DNA from: Thermohalobaculum sp963700775
GTDB lineage: Bacteria; Pseudomonadota; Alphaproteobacteria; Rhodobacterales; Rhodobacteraceae
DNA length: 64,000 nucleotides
Direction: 5' to 3'
Assembly: GCA_963700775.1 (NCBI GenBank)
Contig: CAVOYU010000001.1
Coordinates: forward strand, 1-64,000
Shown here: positions 8,746 to 16,377 of the stretch, piece after piece
Layout: every line of letters starts with the position of its first letter
Numbering within the stretch: position 1 is the first letter of the stretch
The notes under the pieces: generated by a model
Told to the model about the DNA's origin: nothing
Databases searched by the model: none
Seen by the model: the letters and a program-made list of their open reading frames with translations, nothing else
Made by a program: the position numbers and the translations under genes

Positions 8746-9058
8746 AGAAAATGCGCGATCCGCGTAGCAGATGGTCCGCAGGGACCACCAACTGCAGGTC
8801 AAATTGATAGAAAAGATGGCCCTGCCGATGCTCCTGGCGCCCCATCATCCCGATCACCCTCGATTGCCGCCTCAATCGAGTAAATCAGGTCCCAAACCGC
8901 CATTCAAGCCGAGTTTTTCAACGCTATTTGGCGCATGGCCGACCTACAGGAACCAATGCGACATCGCCGAAATAATCTCATAGCGTGAGCCGGTGAAGGT
9001 CTTCTTCGGCCGGAACTGCGACATAGCCCGGCAGCATCACGAGCGCGTACTTGTGGCA

Positions 9059-10668
9059 GATTTTGTTGATTTAGTCAGCGAGGCTGACGGTGTGGGTGTC
9101 CGCTTCTGACAGAAGCCGACGTTAGGTGCCCGGCTGTTGGCCGGGTGTTGATGTCGTTTCGACTTGAAATCGGTGTCTGGCGGTCAATCCTCCTGCTTTG
9201 TCACGCGGGTTGGGCTGTGGGCGGCAGTTTCGGCCTGAGCTTGGCGAGCTTTCTGAGGTTCTGGGCGGTTGCAGCGAGCAGGAACTCGTCACGCGCGCCA
9301 CAGGGACCGCGCAGGCGTAGCCGGCCGAGCTTCAGGATGCGCTTGAGATGCGCGAACAGCATCTCGACCTTCTTGCGATCACGGCGAGACTGATCGAAGG
9401 CCGACGTGTCGTAGAGCGCCCGGGCAACGTCGCGTGCATCTTCATGGAGGTGTCGCGGGATCGTTCGGGCAGGCCTGTTCGGGCAGCAGCGGGGTTTGAG
9501 ATGGCACCTCTCGCAGTCCAGCTTGCTGGCCCGGTAGAGCCGGGCCCCGTCCTTGGTGATGCCTGAGCGGGGGTCGTGTAGTTGCGGCGATGCTGCGAGG
9601 AGCTTGCCGCCCGGGCAGGTGTACTGGTCGCGCTCGGGATCGAATGCGAAGTCGGTGCGGCGCAAGGCGCCCTCCACCCGCTTGGAGGTGTCGTAGACGG
9701 GGATATGCGGCGCGATCTGGCGCTCCTTGACCAGCCAGGCCAGCATCGGTGCCGAACCATAGGCACTATCGCCGGCGAGCCGCTGGGGCTTCAACCCGAA
9801 GCGCTCCTCGGTCCTGTCGATCATGGTCCGCGCCGCCCCGACCTCGGCCGTGCGGATCGCGCGGCTCGCCTCGACATCGACAATGATCGCGTTCTCGGTG
9901 TCGATCAGGTAGTTGGTGGCATAGGCGAAGAAGGCCGGGCCGCGCAGCGCCCCGGTCCATTGCGCCGCCGGGTCCGAGGGCGAGACGAACTTCGGCGTGA
10001 CCTCGGTGGCGGCCCCGAAGGCCGCGTCGTCCAGGGTCGCCAGATAGTCCTTCACTGCCTGGGTGGCATCAGCCGGGATGTCCTCGATACGCCATTCATG
10101 TCCCGGCACCGAACGCTGCTTGTTGGCATCGGCCTGAATGAGGCTTGCATCGACCGCGAAGCCCTCCCCGCCCACCAGCCCCTCGGCAATTGAGCGCGCG
10201 ACCGTCGCCTCGAACACATGGCGGAGCACGTCGCTCTGACGGAACCGGCCATTGCGGTTAAGCGAGAAGGTCGAGTGGTCCGGCACGCGGCCATCAAGGC
10301 CAAGGCCACAGAACCAGCGATAGGCAAGGTTCAGGTCGACCTCTTCGCAGAGCCGGCGCTCGGAGCGGATCGCGAAGCAGTAACCCACGATCAGCATCCG
10401 GATCATCAGCTCCGGATCGATCGAGGGCCGCCCGATCCTGCTGTAGAAAGGCCTGAGCGTCGCCGCAACTCAGACAGGTCAAGAAACCCATCGATCCGGC
10501 GCAACAGGTGACCGGCCGGAACCCGGTCCTCAAGGCAGAAATCGTAGAACAGCCGCTCCGGCGCTGCCTGCATCCCCATCATCATCCCGTCCCCCGAGCC
10601 ATCCCTCGGAAAACGGGATCACGCGCCGCAGCCCAGATTCAACCCCGATTAAGAAAATCAACAAAATC
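9059..10668 (-). mobile_element. Second IS1182-family insertion sequence
   Basis: The 1,610-bp element has 14-bp perfect inverted ends GATTTTGTTGATTT at 9059-9072 and, reversed, 10655-10668. A 4-bp direct repeat GGCA sits immediately outside each end (9055-9058 and 10669-10672), which I read as the target duplication. Its ends differ from those of the IS1182-type element next door, so the two are separate IS types of the same family rather than copies. The transposase within it carries one frame break. Confidence 0.82.
9201..10585 (-). pseudogene. IS1182-family transposase, one frameshift
   Basis: Three ATGs in a row (10577-10585) start the family N-terminus: MMMGMQAAPERLFYDFCLED, then RVPAGHLLRRIDGFLDLS. 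At about 10458 one C seems to be missing (LRRR then RPFYSR), and the remaining 410 or so codons run in another frame through MIRMLIVGYCFAIRSERRLC, the DDE core (GFAVDASL, AGDSAYGS), the cluster CERCHLKPRCCPNR and FLLAATAQNLRKLA. A single added base would restore the whole protein. Either a recent inactivation or a sequencing indel. Confidence 0.85.
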
Positions 10669-10940
10669 GGCACGAAGTTGCCATTCCCCGGCCATCGGAC
10701 GAACGCCCGGTCACGGCTGCATTGCCGCCGTACGGCCGCCGCCCAGCGGGACCATTTTCAGAGCAGCGCGGGTGGACCGGGAAACCGCCCGCGCCATCCT
10801 GCCGCAGGGGCGCGGATCGCCATTGAATCCAATTCATTCGCAACCAAGTCTTTAAGTGCCGAGCCACCCGAGTCCAGACTCCCCCCGTCGAACCTCGGGA
10901 TCGGCTCGGCGTCACTGTACCTCGACTGTCCGTGGACCTC

Positions 10941-10960
10941 GGCCGCCCTTCTGGGCGGCC
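10941..10960. terminator. Terminator-like hairpin 1
   Basis: A perfect 8-bp stem (GGCCGCCC/GGGCGGCC) with a TTCT loop, followed on the plus strand by TCTCTTTCC. The T-tract is interrupted, so it is only a moderate rho-independent terminator. No gene is seen directly upstream. Confidence 0.45.
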
Positions 10961-11241
10961 TCTCTTTCCACTGCCCGCGCTAGCCCGCCGGCGGCGCCGG
11001 GGCCGGGTGGGTCGCAGACCGGTTAACCGAGAGTTTCCCCGGCTGGCCTTGCCCTTTGGCGGGGCTCATTCTTGCGCTCATCCTATGCGCGAGTATCTGA
11101 CCAATAACCCGCAATCGGCAACTAAATATTACCTTATTCTCGTACCTGATTTAGCCATTCTGCGGGACGATGTTTTAGTCGTCACCAAATATCAGCCATC
11201 TCCACGGTGACAATGTGTGTGTGCAAGTGCGTAAGAGTTTC

Positions 11242-11269
11242 AGGCCGCTCCGGGGTATCGGGGCGGCCT
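11242..11269 (+). terminator. Terminator-like hairpin 2
   Basis: A 10-bp stem starting AGGCCGC and closing GCGGCCT (one G-U pair) around GGGGTATC, followed by TTAATTT. It reads as a plus-strand terminator of an unidentified short transcript. Confidence 0.5.
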
Positions 11270-11419
11270 TTAATTTGCGCATTCACTCCGCTCGCCAGTA
11301 TCCGCCCCCGCCATCCCGCCGCACCCGCCGGCGGGCGTGACAGGCGCACAAATTCCGCTGGCGCTCTTGCGGGCCGGTGATAACAATTGAGCTTCTTGTG
11401 ATGTTATCTACCCAGACCT

Positions 11420-11449
11420 GCCCTCCGGTCTCGGCCGGGGGGCTTTTTT
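11420..11449 (+). terminator. Terminator-like hairpin 3
   Basis: A 9-bp stem (GCCCTCCGG/CCGGGGGGC) with loop TCTCGG, followed at once by six T residues. This is the best rho-independent terminator in the series. The transcript it ends is not known; it could be a short RNA starting after 11380. Confidence 0.65.
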
Positions 11450-11533
11450 GTGCAACTCGCCCGATAGGCGAGAAAGGACTCCGGCACTCGCGTGTTATCT
11501 GAGTGTTACTGCGTAAAGTTGGTCAACGAGTCA

Positions 11534-11564
11534 GGCCCCCGACAGTCCCGGCCGGGGGCCTTTT
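11534..11564 (+). terminator. Terminator-like hairpin 4
   Basis: An 8-bp GC stem (GGCCCCCG/CGGGGGCC) with an 11-base loop, followed by TTTTC. It resembles hairpin 3 in its closing CCGGGGG arm and lies about 115 bases downstream of it. Confidence 0.55.
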
Positions 11565-11690
11565 CATCGCCCGCCGCGCCGTCCGCCGTCTCCCCCCACC
11601 ATCCCCCCGGGGGCCGTCCGCCGGTACGGTGAAAGGAATCTGGTTCGCGCCGGGTGTTATTGGGTTCATCTTGCCCCAATCGCGACTTGG

Positions 11691-11720
11691 CAGCCCTCGG
11701 CTTCGGCCGGGGGCTGCTTT
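11691..11720 (+). terminator. Terminator-like hairpin 5
   Basis: A 10-bp stem (CAGCCCTCGG/CCGGGGGCTG, one G-U pair) with loop CTTCGG, followed by CTTTCTC. Stem and loop closely resemble hairpin 3. It lies just beyond the 3' end of the oppositely oriented GST remnant. Confidence 0.55.
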
Positions 11721-11796
11721 CTCGGGAACCAATCGTGCGGTCGGCACACGTTCCCATTGCACGAACCGTTCTGTAACTGTTGCCACCGTGCAAGTC

Positions 11797-12348
11797 GAGG
11801 TTAGGGAACTCGCGCTCCCAGTCGACCGGAACCTCGTCGGCATAGAACATGTAGCCGGCACAGGAGAGATCGGCGATGGTCATATCCTCGCCGACGATCC
11901 AGTCTCGCTTCGCCAGATGATCGTCAAGAATGCCCATCGCGGCGCGAGCTCGGGCACCTGTAGCCCGGCAGCACCCGCATTTTGCTGGTCGTTCCTCGCG
12001 AAGCTGGTGAGGAACCGCCAGGTGGCGGTGTAGGAGCTGAGCTTGTGGTTGTCCCAGAGAATCCACCGCCAAAGCTCGCGGCGCTCCGCAGCATCCCGCG
12101 GCCCGAAGCGCCCGAGCTGCTCTGCCAGATAGTCGAGGATTAAGCCTGACTGTGTCAGTCGGAACTGACCATGCTCCAGCACCGGGACTTCCGCCATTTC
12201 GTTGATCGCCCGGAATTCCTTCGTGCGATGGGCGCCGTGGTAGTAGCCTCGACGAACGCCGGCTCCCAGTCGGTGCCGCAGAGTTCCAGCATCAGCGCAA
12301 CCTTGGCGCCGCCGATCGGGCGAGACAGTGAAGGCGATACTCGGCCAT
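11797..12348 (-). pseudogene. Glutathione S-transferase family protein, broken
   Basis: The start (MAEYRLHC) and the thioredoxin-like half (KVALMLELCGTDWEPAFVEA, then EMAEVPVLEHGQFRLTQSG) are in two frames. The helical half (YLAEQLGRFGPRDAAERREL, HKLSSYTATWRFL, RDWIVGEDMTIADLS) is in a second and third. At least three single-base shifts are needed (near 12315, 12260 and 11960). After DWEREFPNL (about 11797) the similarity to the family stops, so the last 20 or so residues are also lost. It lies 11 bases after the DUF4440 gene and was probably in its operon. The exact substrate of the intact enzyme cannot be told. Confidence 0.72.
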
Positions 12349-12359
12349 GTCGCGGCGGG

Positions 12360-12780
12360 TCAGCTGTAACCTTCGGTTGTCACCGCAGTTGCCGGAACGC
12401 CTCCGAGCCAGCGCTCATTCTCCCGGCGCCAGACCTGCAGGAAAACCAGGCTCATGTCCCGGCGGTCGGCCTTATTGAACACACCGCCGCCGGTCGGATC
12501 GTTGAAACCGGTGATGACCGCCCAGTCGCCAAAGAGGCGGGTCTTGACGTCCCGGAACTTGATCTGATAGAGCGCGCCCCGCCCGACGCGTGGCATAGGC
12601 GAGCCACTGCTCGCACGTGAGATGCTCGCCCGATGCGTCGTTGTGGGTGTAGCTTGGTGACAGTAGCGACCGAAGCGCTTCAGCATCGCCTTTCGCCCAA
12701 GCCTCTCCAAAGGCGCGAAGCGCCGCATCTAGCTCAAGATCGGGCGACATACCTGTCTGCTCCATCAGCCCATCGACCAT
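12360..12780 (-). pseudogene. DUF4440/NTF2-like (SnoaL-type) protein, frameshifted
   Basis: The first part (residues 1 to 67; LELDAALRAFGEAWAKGDAE, then LLSPSYTHNDASGEHL) and the second part (LYQIKFRDVKTRLFGDWAVI, then RRDMSLVFLQVWRRENERW) together make one NTF2-fold protein of about 140 residues of the DUF4440 type. They are in different frames and a single indel near 12575-12590 would join them. Such proteins are small ketosteroid-isomerase-like folds whose function is usually unknown. The gene precedes the GST gene in the same direction. Confidence 0.65.
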
Positions 12781-13281
12781 CGGTTAAGTCCTCCCCAAGC
12801 CGGTCGGAGAACCAATCTATGATTTGCCGATGATTCGAGCGCAACAATCGACGCCCCTGAACATCCGGGCTAGGCCGTTCGTTGGCACCAAGTTGCCATT
12901 CGTTCTTCGCCCCCTGAACGTCGACTGACCGTCAGAATCCTGCCGTTCAGCATTGCTCGAACCTGACTGTTCTCTATCTCCGTCCTCTGCTTCAAGGGCC
13001 AACTGCAATGGCCGCATCGGTGTCTTGGGCCGACCATGGGGTACCGCATAGCAGCGGCTTTTAGATATCGATCATTTTTATCTATTTATAATTCATGATA
13101 AGACTAGCTGATGATAAAGCGCGCACCCATGAAGCTCCGTGCCGACTGAGATCCAGGTCAGGAAAGCACCATGAGGCCCCCCGGGGGAGGTAAATCTCTG
13201 GAGCCTTTCGCCGACAAACCGACCGCCCTTCACAAAATCTAACGCGCGCGAAATTGGATCCTATTTTTCGGAGTGTGAACC
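12781..13281. other. Intergenic region, nothing recognised
   Basis: About 500 bases between the start of the DUF4440 gene and the P27 terminase gene, which point away from each other. Short open frames here have unusual composition and no family look. The AT-rich part at 13065-13110 could hold promoters for both. A G-rich run (CCCCCCGGGGGAGG) occurs near 13176. Confidence 0.4.
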
Positions 13282-13752
13282 ATGACAAAAGGCCGCCGAC
13301 CGACACCGCCGAACATCGTCCGCCTGCGGGGCAATCCGGGCCGCAGGCCGATCCGTTCCGAGCATCATGTGGCACCCTTGGCTGAAGCGCCCGACATCGT
13401 GCAGTCCGACGCCGAGGCGAAACGCGAGTGGGATCGGATCACCGAGGCGATGCCGCTCGGTCACTTCGCAGCCTGCGACGTGGCAGTGATGTCGGTTCAC
13501 TGCCTATCGTGGTCTTTGCTGGTCGCGGCCCGAAATCAGTTGAAAGCCGAAGGCACAACGTGCAGCGGCAGTCAGGGCCAAGTGCGCCCGCACCCGTGCA
13601 TCGGGATCATGCAACAGCAGGCGAAGAGACTGGCACAGACCGCCGACCGGCTCGGGCTCGACCCGGTTTCCCGCAACCGCTTCGCGCTGATCGCGGTGGT
13701 GCCGGGTGCAGATGGGGGCGAGAGCGAGCTCGATGCCTTGCTCAAAGGCTGA
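13282..13752 (+). CDS. P27-family phage terminase small subunit
   Basis: A 156-residue protein with the P27 hallmark at the start (GRRPTPPNIVRLRGNPGRRP) and the central EWDRITEAMP and AARNQLKAEG segments. It ends with the usual PHPCIGIMQQQAKRL and ADRLGLDPVSRNRF, which in this family would contact DNA and the large subunit. The ATG at 13282 has GGAG eight bases upstream. In phages it is followed by the large terminase; here the next gene is an RTX-like protein, so the packaging cassette is incomplete. It is a different family from the terminase-like gene at 1188-1802. Confidence 0.88.
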   Translation: MTKGRRPTPPNIVRLRGNPGRRPIRSEHHVAPLAEAPDIVQSDAEAKREWDRITEAMPLGHFAACDVAVMSVHCLSWSLLVAARNQLKAEGTTCSGSQGQVRPHPCIGIMQQQAKRLAQTADRLGLDPVSRNRFALIAVVPGADGGESELDALLKG

Positions 13753-13966
13753 CGTTGAAAACGCTTCGCAAGGGAGACCTTGGCTAAAGCGCAGAGGAGC
13801 GTTCGCTTTGAACCATTTTCCTAATCTTAAGTGACACCAAAGAATGCCTGCGGCACGCCGCCGCACTTAATCGAAGTCAAGGCTTCTTGGCACTCCGAGG
13901 AGCGCCCATTTTCCATAGGGGAGCTAGTAGGTTTATCGGCGTGTTCAACCTTTGGAGGATGTGACG

Positions 13967-15693
13967 ATGGCTGGCCTCATTTACGAAATCGACGGCAAAC
14001 TCACGGGAAATGCGATTGGGAACGACGACACGTTCACTCTAACGGCGGGAGAAGGTGGGACCGCGTTCGGGGATGCGACGGGATGGCAAACGGATCGCGC
14101 CCGAGGCGGCAACGATACCCTTTTTGGTGGCGCCTCCGCTCCGCTGAACTTACTTATTGGCGACTCCGACCTCCTGCTCGACCGCAGCATCGGTGGGGCT
14201 GACAAGCTTTATGGTGGCGACTGTGCAACCGAGAATAAGTTGGTCGGAGACGGCAATGTCTTGGCTGATCGTGCTGCGGGTGGCGGCGATCTCCTGATTG
14301 GAGGCAACGGCGAGACCGACAACTATCTCTGGGGCGACGCACAGTACACCATGTGGGATCGCGCTACGGGCGGTGACGACACCCTAATCGGCGGTGATTA
14401 CGCTGAGCTTAACCAGCTCTTTGGCGACGCGAATGAAATGCGGGACCGCACTGTCGGTGGAAATGACGACCTGCGTGGCGGCGATAACAGCGAGAGCTGG
14501 CTCTACGGCGATGCCTACATCATGTTTGGTTATGCGGCGGGTGGCGATGACGTGCTACGCGGCGGCGATGACACCGTTTTCGGCGACAAATATACCATTA
14601 TGTACGGCGATGCCCACTACATGTACGACAGCACATCGGGAGGGAATGATACGCTCTTATGTGGGAGTAATACTTTTGACAATGAAATCATCGGTGACGC
14701 GGAGGAGATGCACGACAGCGCGCGTGGCGGTGATGATGAGTTGTTTGGTGGTCTAAATGGGGGCAACTACAAGATGATTGGCGACGCCACCTTTATGTTC
14801 GACAATACTACCGGTGGCGACGACATGATTTTAGGTGGTAATGGCGGTCAAAGCGACCTCTATGGCGATGCGGCTAACATGTATGGAAACGCACGCGGTG
14901 GCAATGACCAATTGACCGGACTTGACGATAGTTATGTGAATGCCTGGGGAGACGCGGATTTTATGTCTGGTTACACTCAAGGCGGCGACGACCTGCTCAC
15001 TGGAAGTAGTAATACAACCGGAAACATTTTTCTTTATGTCTCAAACGAACTCTTCGGCGACGGTAATAGTATGACCGAAAACGCATCGGGCGGCGACGAC
15101 GTGCTTATCGGGGGAGAGGGCGCACATGTGAACCGCCTTATCGGTGACGCGAACGAGATGCTGGACCGCACTGTTGGCGGCAACGATTACCTTCGTGGCG
15201 GTGATCACCTCGGTACTAACAGCGAGAGCAATCTCTATGGCGATGCGGTGACGATGCGCGGGAGTGCGTTGGGTGGCAATGATTGTTTGATCGCTGGGGA
15301 CGACGTTACCTTCAGCAGTTTGCATGGCGACGCCCGGTGGATGTACGGCAACGCCCAAGGCGGCGATGATCGATTGATCTCAGGCAATAGTTCAGATCGA
15401 ATGTGGGGCGATGCCGAGGTCTTTTATGACGACGCAGTCGGTGGTGCCGATACATTCGTTTTCGCGCCGGTTGGAGGTGGACGAATTCTATCGGGCGATT
15501 TCCGTCAGAGTGACGGGGATCTGATTGACGTCAGCGCCTACGGATTTACAGACATCAGCGGAATGACTTCTGCTCGACGGTGGCGATTTTACCGTCATCG
15601 AGTTTGGCGCGCCCGGCGCCGCGGATAGCGTTACGCTTTTGGGCTTCGCTGATCCGAGTCAAACTGACCGATGCGGATTTCATTTTCGCTTGA
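13967..15693 (+). pseudogene. RTX-like secreted repeat protein, C-terminus frameshifted
   Basis: The protein is almost entirely glycine/aspartate repeats with the period-long consensus GDAxxMxDxAxGGxDxLxGG, related to calcium-binding RTX nonapeptides (GGNDTLFGG, GGDDVLRGG). The start ATG at 13967 has GGAGG eight bases upstream. After ILSGDFRQSDGDLIDVSAYG the frame breaks at about 15567, continues in a second frame (LLDGGDFTVIEFGAPGAADS) and returns near 15661 to end LTDADFIFA with TGA at 15691. That end is the usual type I secretion tail. With two base corrections a protein of about 575 residues would be exported by an ABC/HlyD/TolC-type system, which is not in this window. Function unknown; surface or calcium-binding role likely. 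Its GC content is visibly lower than that of neighbours. Confidence 0.75.
14098..15468 (+). repeat. RTX-like repeat array within the secreted protein
   Basis: About fifteen imperfect repeats of roughly 25 to 35 codons follow each other. Each has GDA, a following methionine about three residues later, then GG[ND]D and a short GG end. Spacing is irregular where extra Asn/Ser-rich loops occur. The repeats are diverged at DNA level, so this is an old expansion, although the segments near 14430-14480 and 15150-15200 (NEMRDRTVGGND and NEMLDRTVGGND) are very alike. Confidence 0.7.
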
Positions 15694-15708
15694 GGTTATA
15701 GTGAGAGA

Positions 15709-15736
15709 AGCGGCGGGTCATCTAAAGCCCGCCGCT
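15709..15736 (+). terminator. Terminator hairpin after the RTX-like gene
   Basis: A 9-bp stem (AGCGGCGGG/CCCGCCGCT) around a 10-base loop, followed by CCATCTATTTCTG. It lies 15 bases after the restored stop codon of the repeat protein, which supports that stop being the true gene end. Confidence 0.6.
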
Positions 15737-15819
15737 CCATCTATTTCTGCTGGGGTCATGAGTTGCCGTTCGCCCTGACCGTATGAGGCGTCGGGTTTCG
15801 CCGTGAATTAAGACATAGC

Positions 15820-15883
15820 GCCTCTACCGGGCATGCTCGCAACACCCGGTCCCCGTGCAGGCTCACGGGCAGCGCGTAGAGGC
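15820..15883. repeat. Nested inverted repeats that could fold as a three-way junction
   Basis: An outer stem GCCTCTAC/GTAGAGGC (15820-15827 with 15876-15883) encloses two further stems, CCGGG/CCCGG (15827-15831 with 15845-15849) and CCCGTG/CACGGG (15852-15857 with 15864-15869). The structure is symmetric enough to form in DNA or RNA on either strand. It is not a tRNA (no T-loop). It lies just beyond the stop of the small minus-strand frame. Confidence 0.45.
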
Positions 15884-15887
15884 CCGA

Positions 15888-16148
15888 CTAGGCTTCCGGG
15901 CACTCCAACCCACCACCAAGGGCGAGATGCGGCTCTAGGGGCGCTCGCTGCGCCTTCTCCGCATCCCGCACCTTGCGCGCCTTGTGAAGCTCGGGGCGGG
16001 TGATGCCAAGGTCGGAGATGGTGGCTGGGGCAACGTTACCATCTGGCAACGTTGCTCGGCGGTCGCCGCCATGCTTCGCCACCTCCCCCCGCTCCTGCGC
16101 GGCGTCTACCTCGTCGGCAAGGCGCCCGGCGGCATGGGGCGAGGGCAT
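15888..16148 (-). CDS. Possible small protein, unknown
   Basis: An 86-codon frame whose middle reads like real protein (APATISDLGITRPELHKARK followed by VRDAEKA). That pattern recalls DLGxxRxxxHEARxIRDAE segments of small phage- or plasmid-associated proteins. The N-terminal 30 residues are rich in Ala, Gly and Asp and may be out of frame. It is likely a remnant at the border between the accessory region and the flagellar operon. About 640 bases here (15737-16377) hold no other gene I can support. Confidence 0.3.
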   Translation of the reverse strand: MPSPHAAGRLADEVDAAQERGEVAKHGGDRRATLPDGNVAPATISDLGITRPELHKARKVRDAEKAQRAPLEPHLALGGGLECPEA

Positions 16149-16377
16149 ATCCGATACCCCTGCCGTGAGTTCTGCGCGCCGTTACCCCAAACGTTACCCG
16201 AACCGCTCTTTAGCTATTCTGCAAAACGCTATCATATTGTTTTTTATGCACTATTCATCGCAGAGCGCGGCAAAGCCCCATAGGCAAAGGCTTAAGGGGC
16301 GACCCGGATACTGCAGGCGAATCCGCACTGCGGAGGCCAGGTCCGGAACCCGGAGAGAGTTCGAGAAAGGTGGTACC

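Larger units (their letters stand above)
6104..8848 (-). pseudogene. IS1182-family transposase, split by an IS256-type insertion
   Basis: The N-terminal 34 or so codons are at 8754-8848 (MMGRQEHRQGHLFYQFDL then VVPADHLLRG). The remainder, starting within FLDLSGLRRHLAPFYSHTGR, is at 6104-7364 and includes GYAYGIRSERRLCEEVKLNL, a DDE-type core (GFAVDASE, ADTAYGSG) and a Cys-rich segment (CDTCPLKPRCC). The IS256 element lies between. Even after removing it, one base has to be added next to the junction to restore LLRRIAHFLDLS, so the gene was probably dead twice over. No active protein is expected. Confidence 0.85.
5964..8931 (-). mobile_element. IS1182-family insertion sequence, interrupted by an IS256-type element
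   Basis: The element is bounded by a perfect 22-bp inverted repeat, CCAAATAGCGTTGAAAAACT plus CG, at 5964-5985 and in reverse at 8910-8931. Taking out the nested IS256 element and one copy of its target duplication leaves about 1,587 bp, the normal size for this family. The transposase stop lies 140 bases from the left end and its ATG 83 bases from the right end, the same spacing as in the second copy at 9059-10668. The flanks (ACCA and CGCA) are not a clean target duplication. Confidence 0.8.
10673..11796. other. Long intergenic stretch with a series of terminator-like hairpins
   Basis: No convincing protein gene is present in these 1.1 kb. The stretch holds five GC-rich stem-loops (listed separately), three of them with related stems and loops, and a short AT-rich island near 11100-11190. 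A TGTTAT sequence occurs 18 to 41 bases before the third, fourth and fifth hairpins (11402, 11493, 11655). The layout could be a set of small RNA genes or terminators left from lost genes. No tRNA, tmRNA or RNase P signature was seen. Confidence 0.5.

Noticed and set aside
5960..8935. A target-site duplication for the outer IS1182-type element.
   Set aside because: The four flanking bases are ACCA and CGCA, which share only the last two. I did not count this as a duplication.
8932..10720. A short minus-strand frame (MATSCHKYALVMLPGYVAV) restored when the second IS1182-type element is removed.
   Set aside because: It is only about 30 codons before a stop and resembles no family. It may be chance.
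11090..11200. The AT-rich island near 11.1 kb as a tmRNA, 6S or other stable RNA gene.
   Set aside because: No tRNA-like ends, tag sequence or known core motifs could be found. Only the adjacent hairpins are kept as features.
13952..13966. A TTG start five codons upstream for the RTX-like gene.
   Set aside because: The ATG at 13967 has a good ribosome-binding site at the usual distance. The upstream codons overlap that site.
15818..15885. A tRNA gene or tRNA-derived attachment site.
   Set aside because: The outer stem is the right length, but there is no T-loop, D-loop or anticodon arm on either strand.
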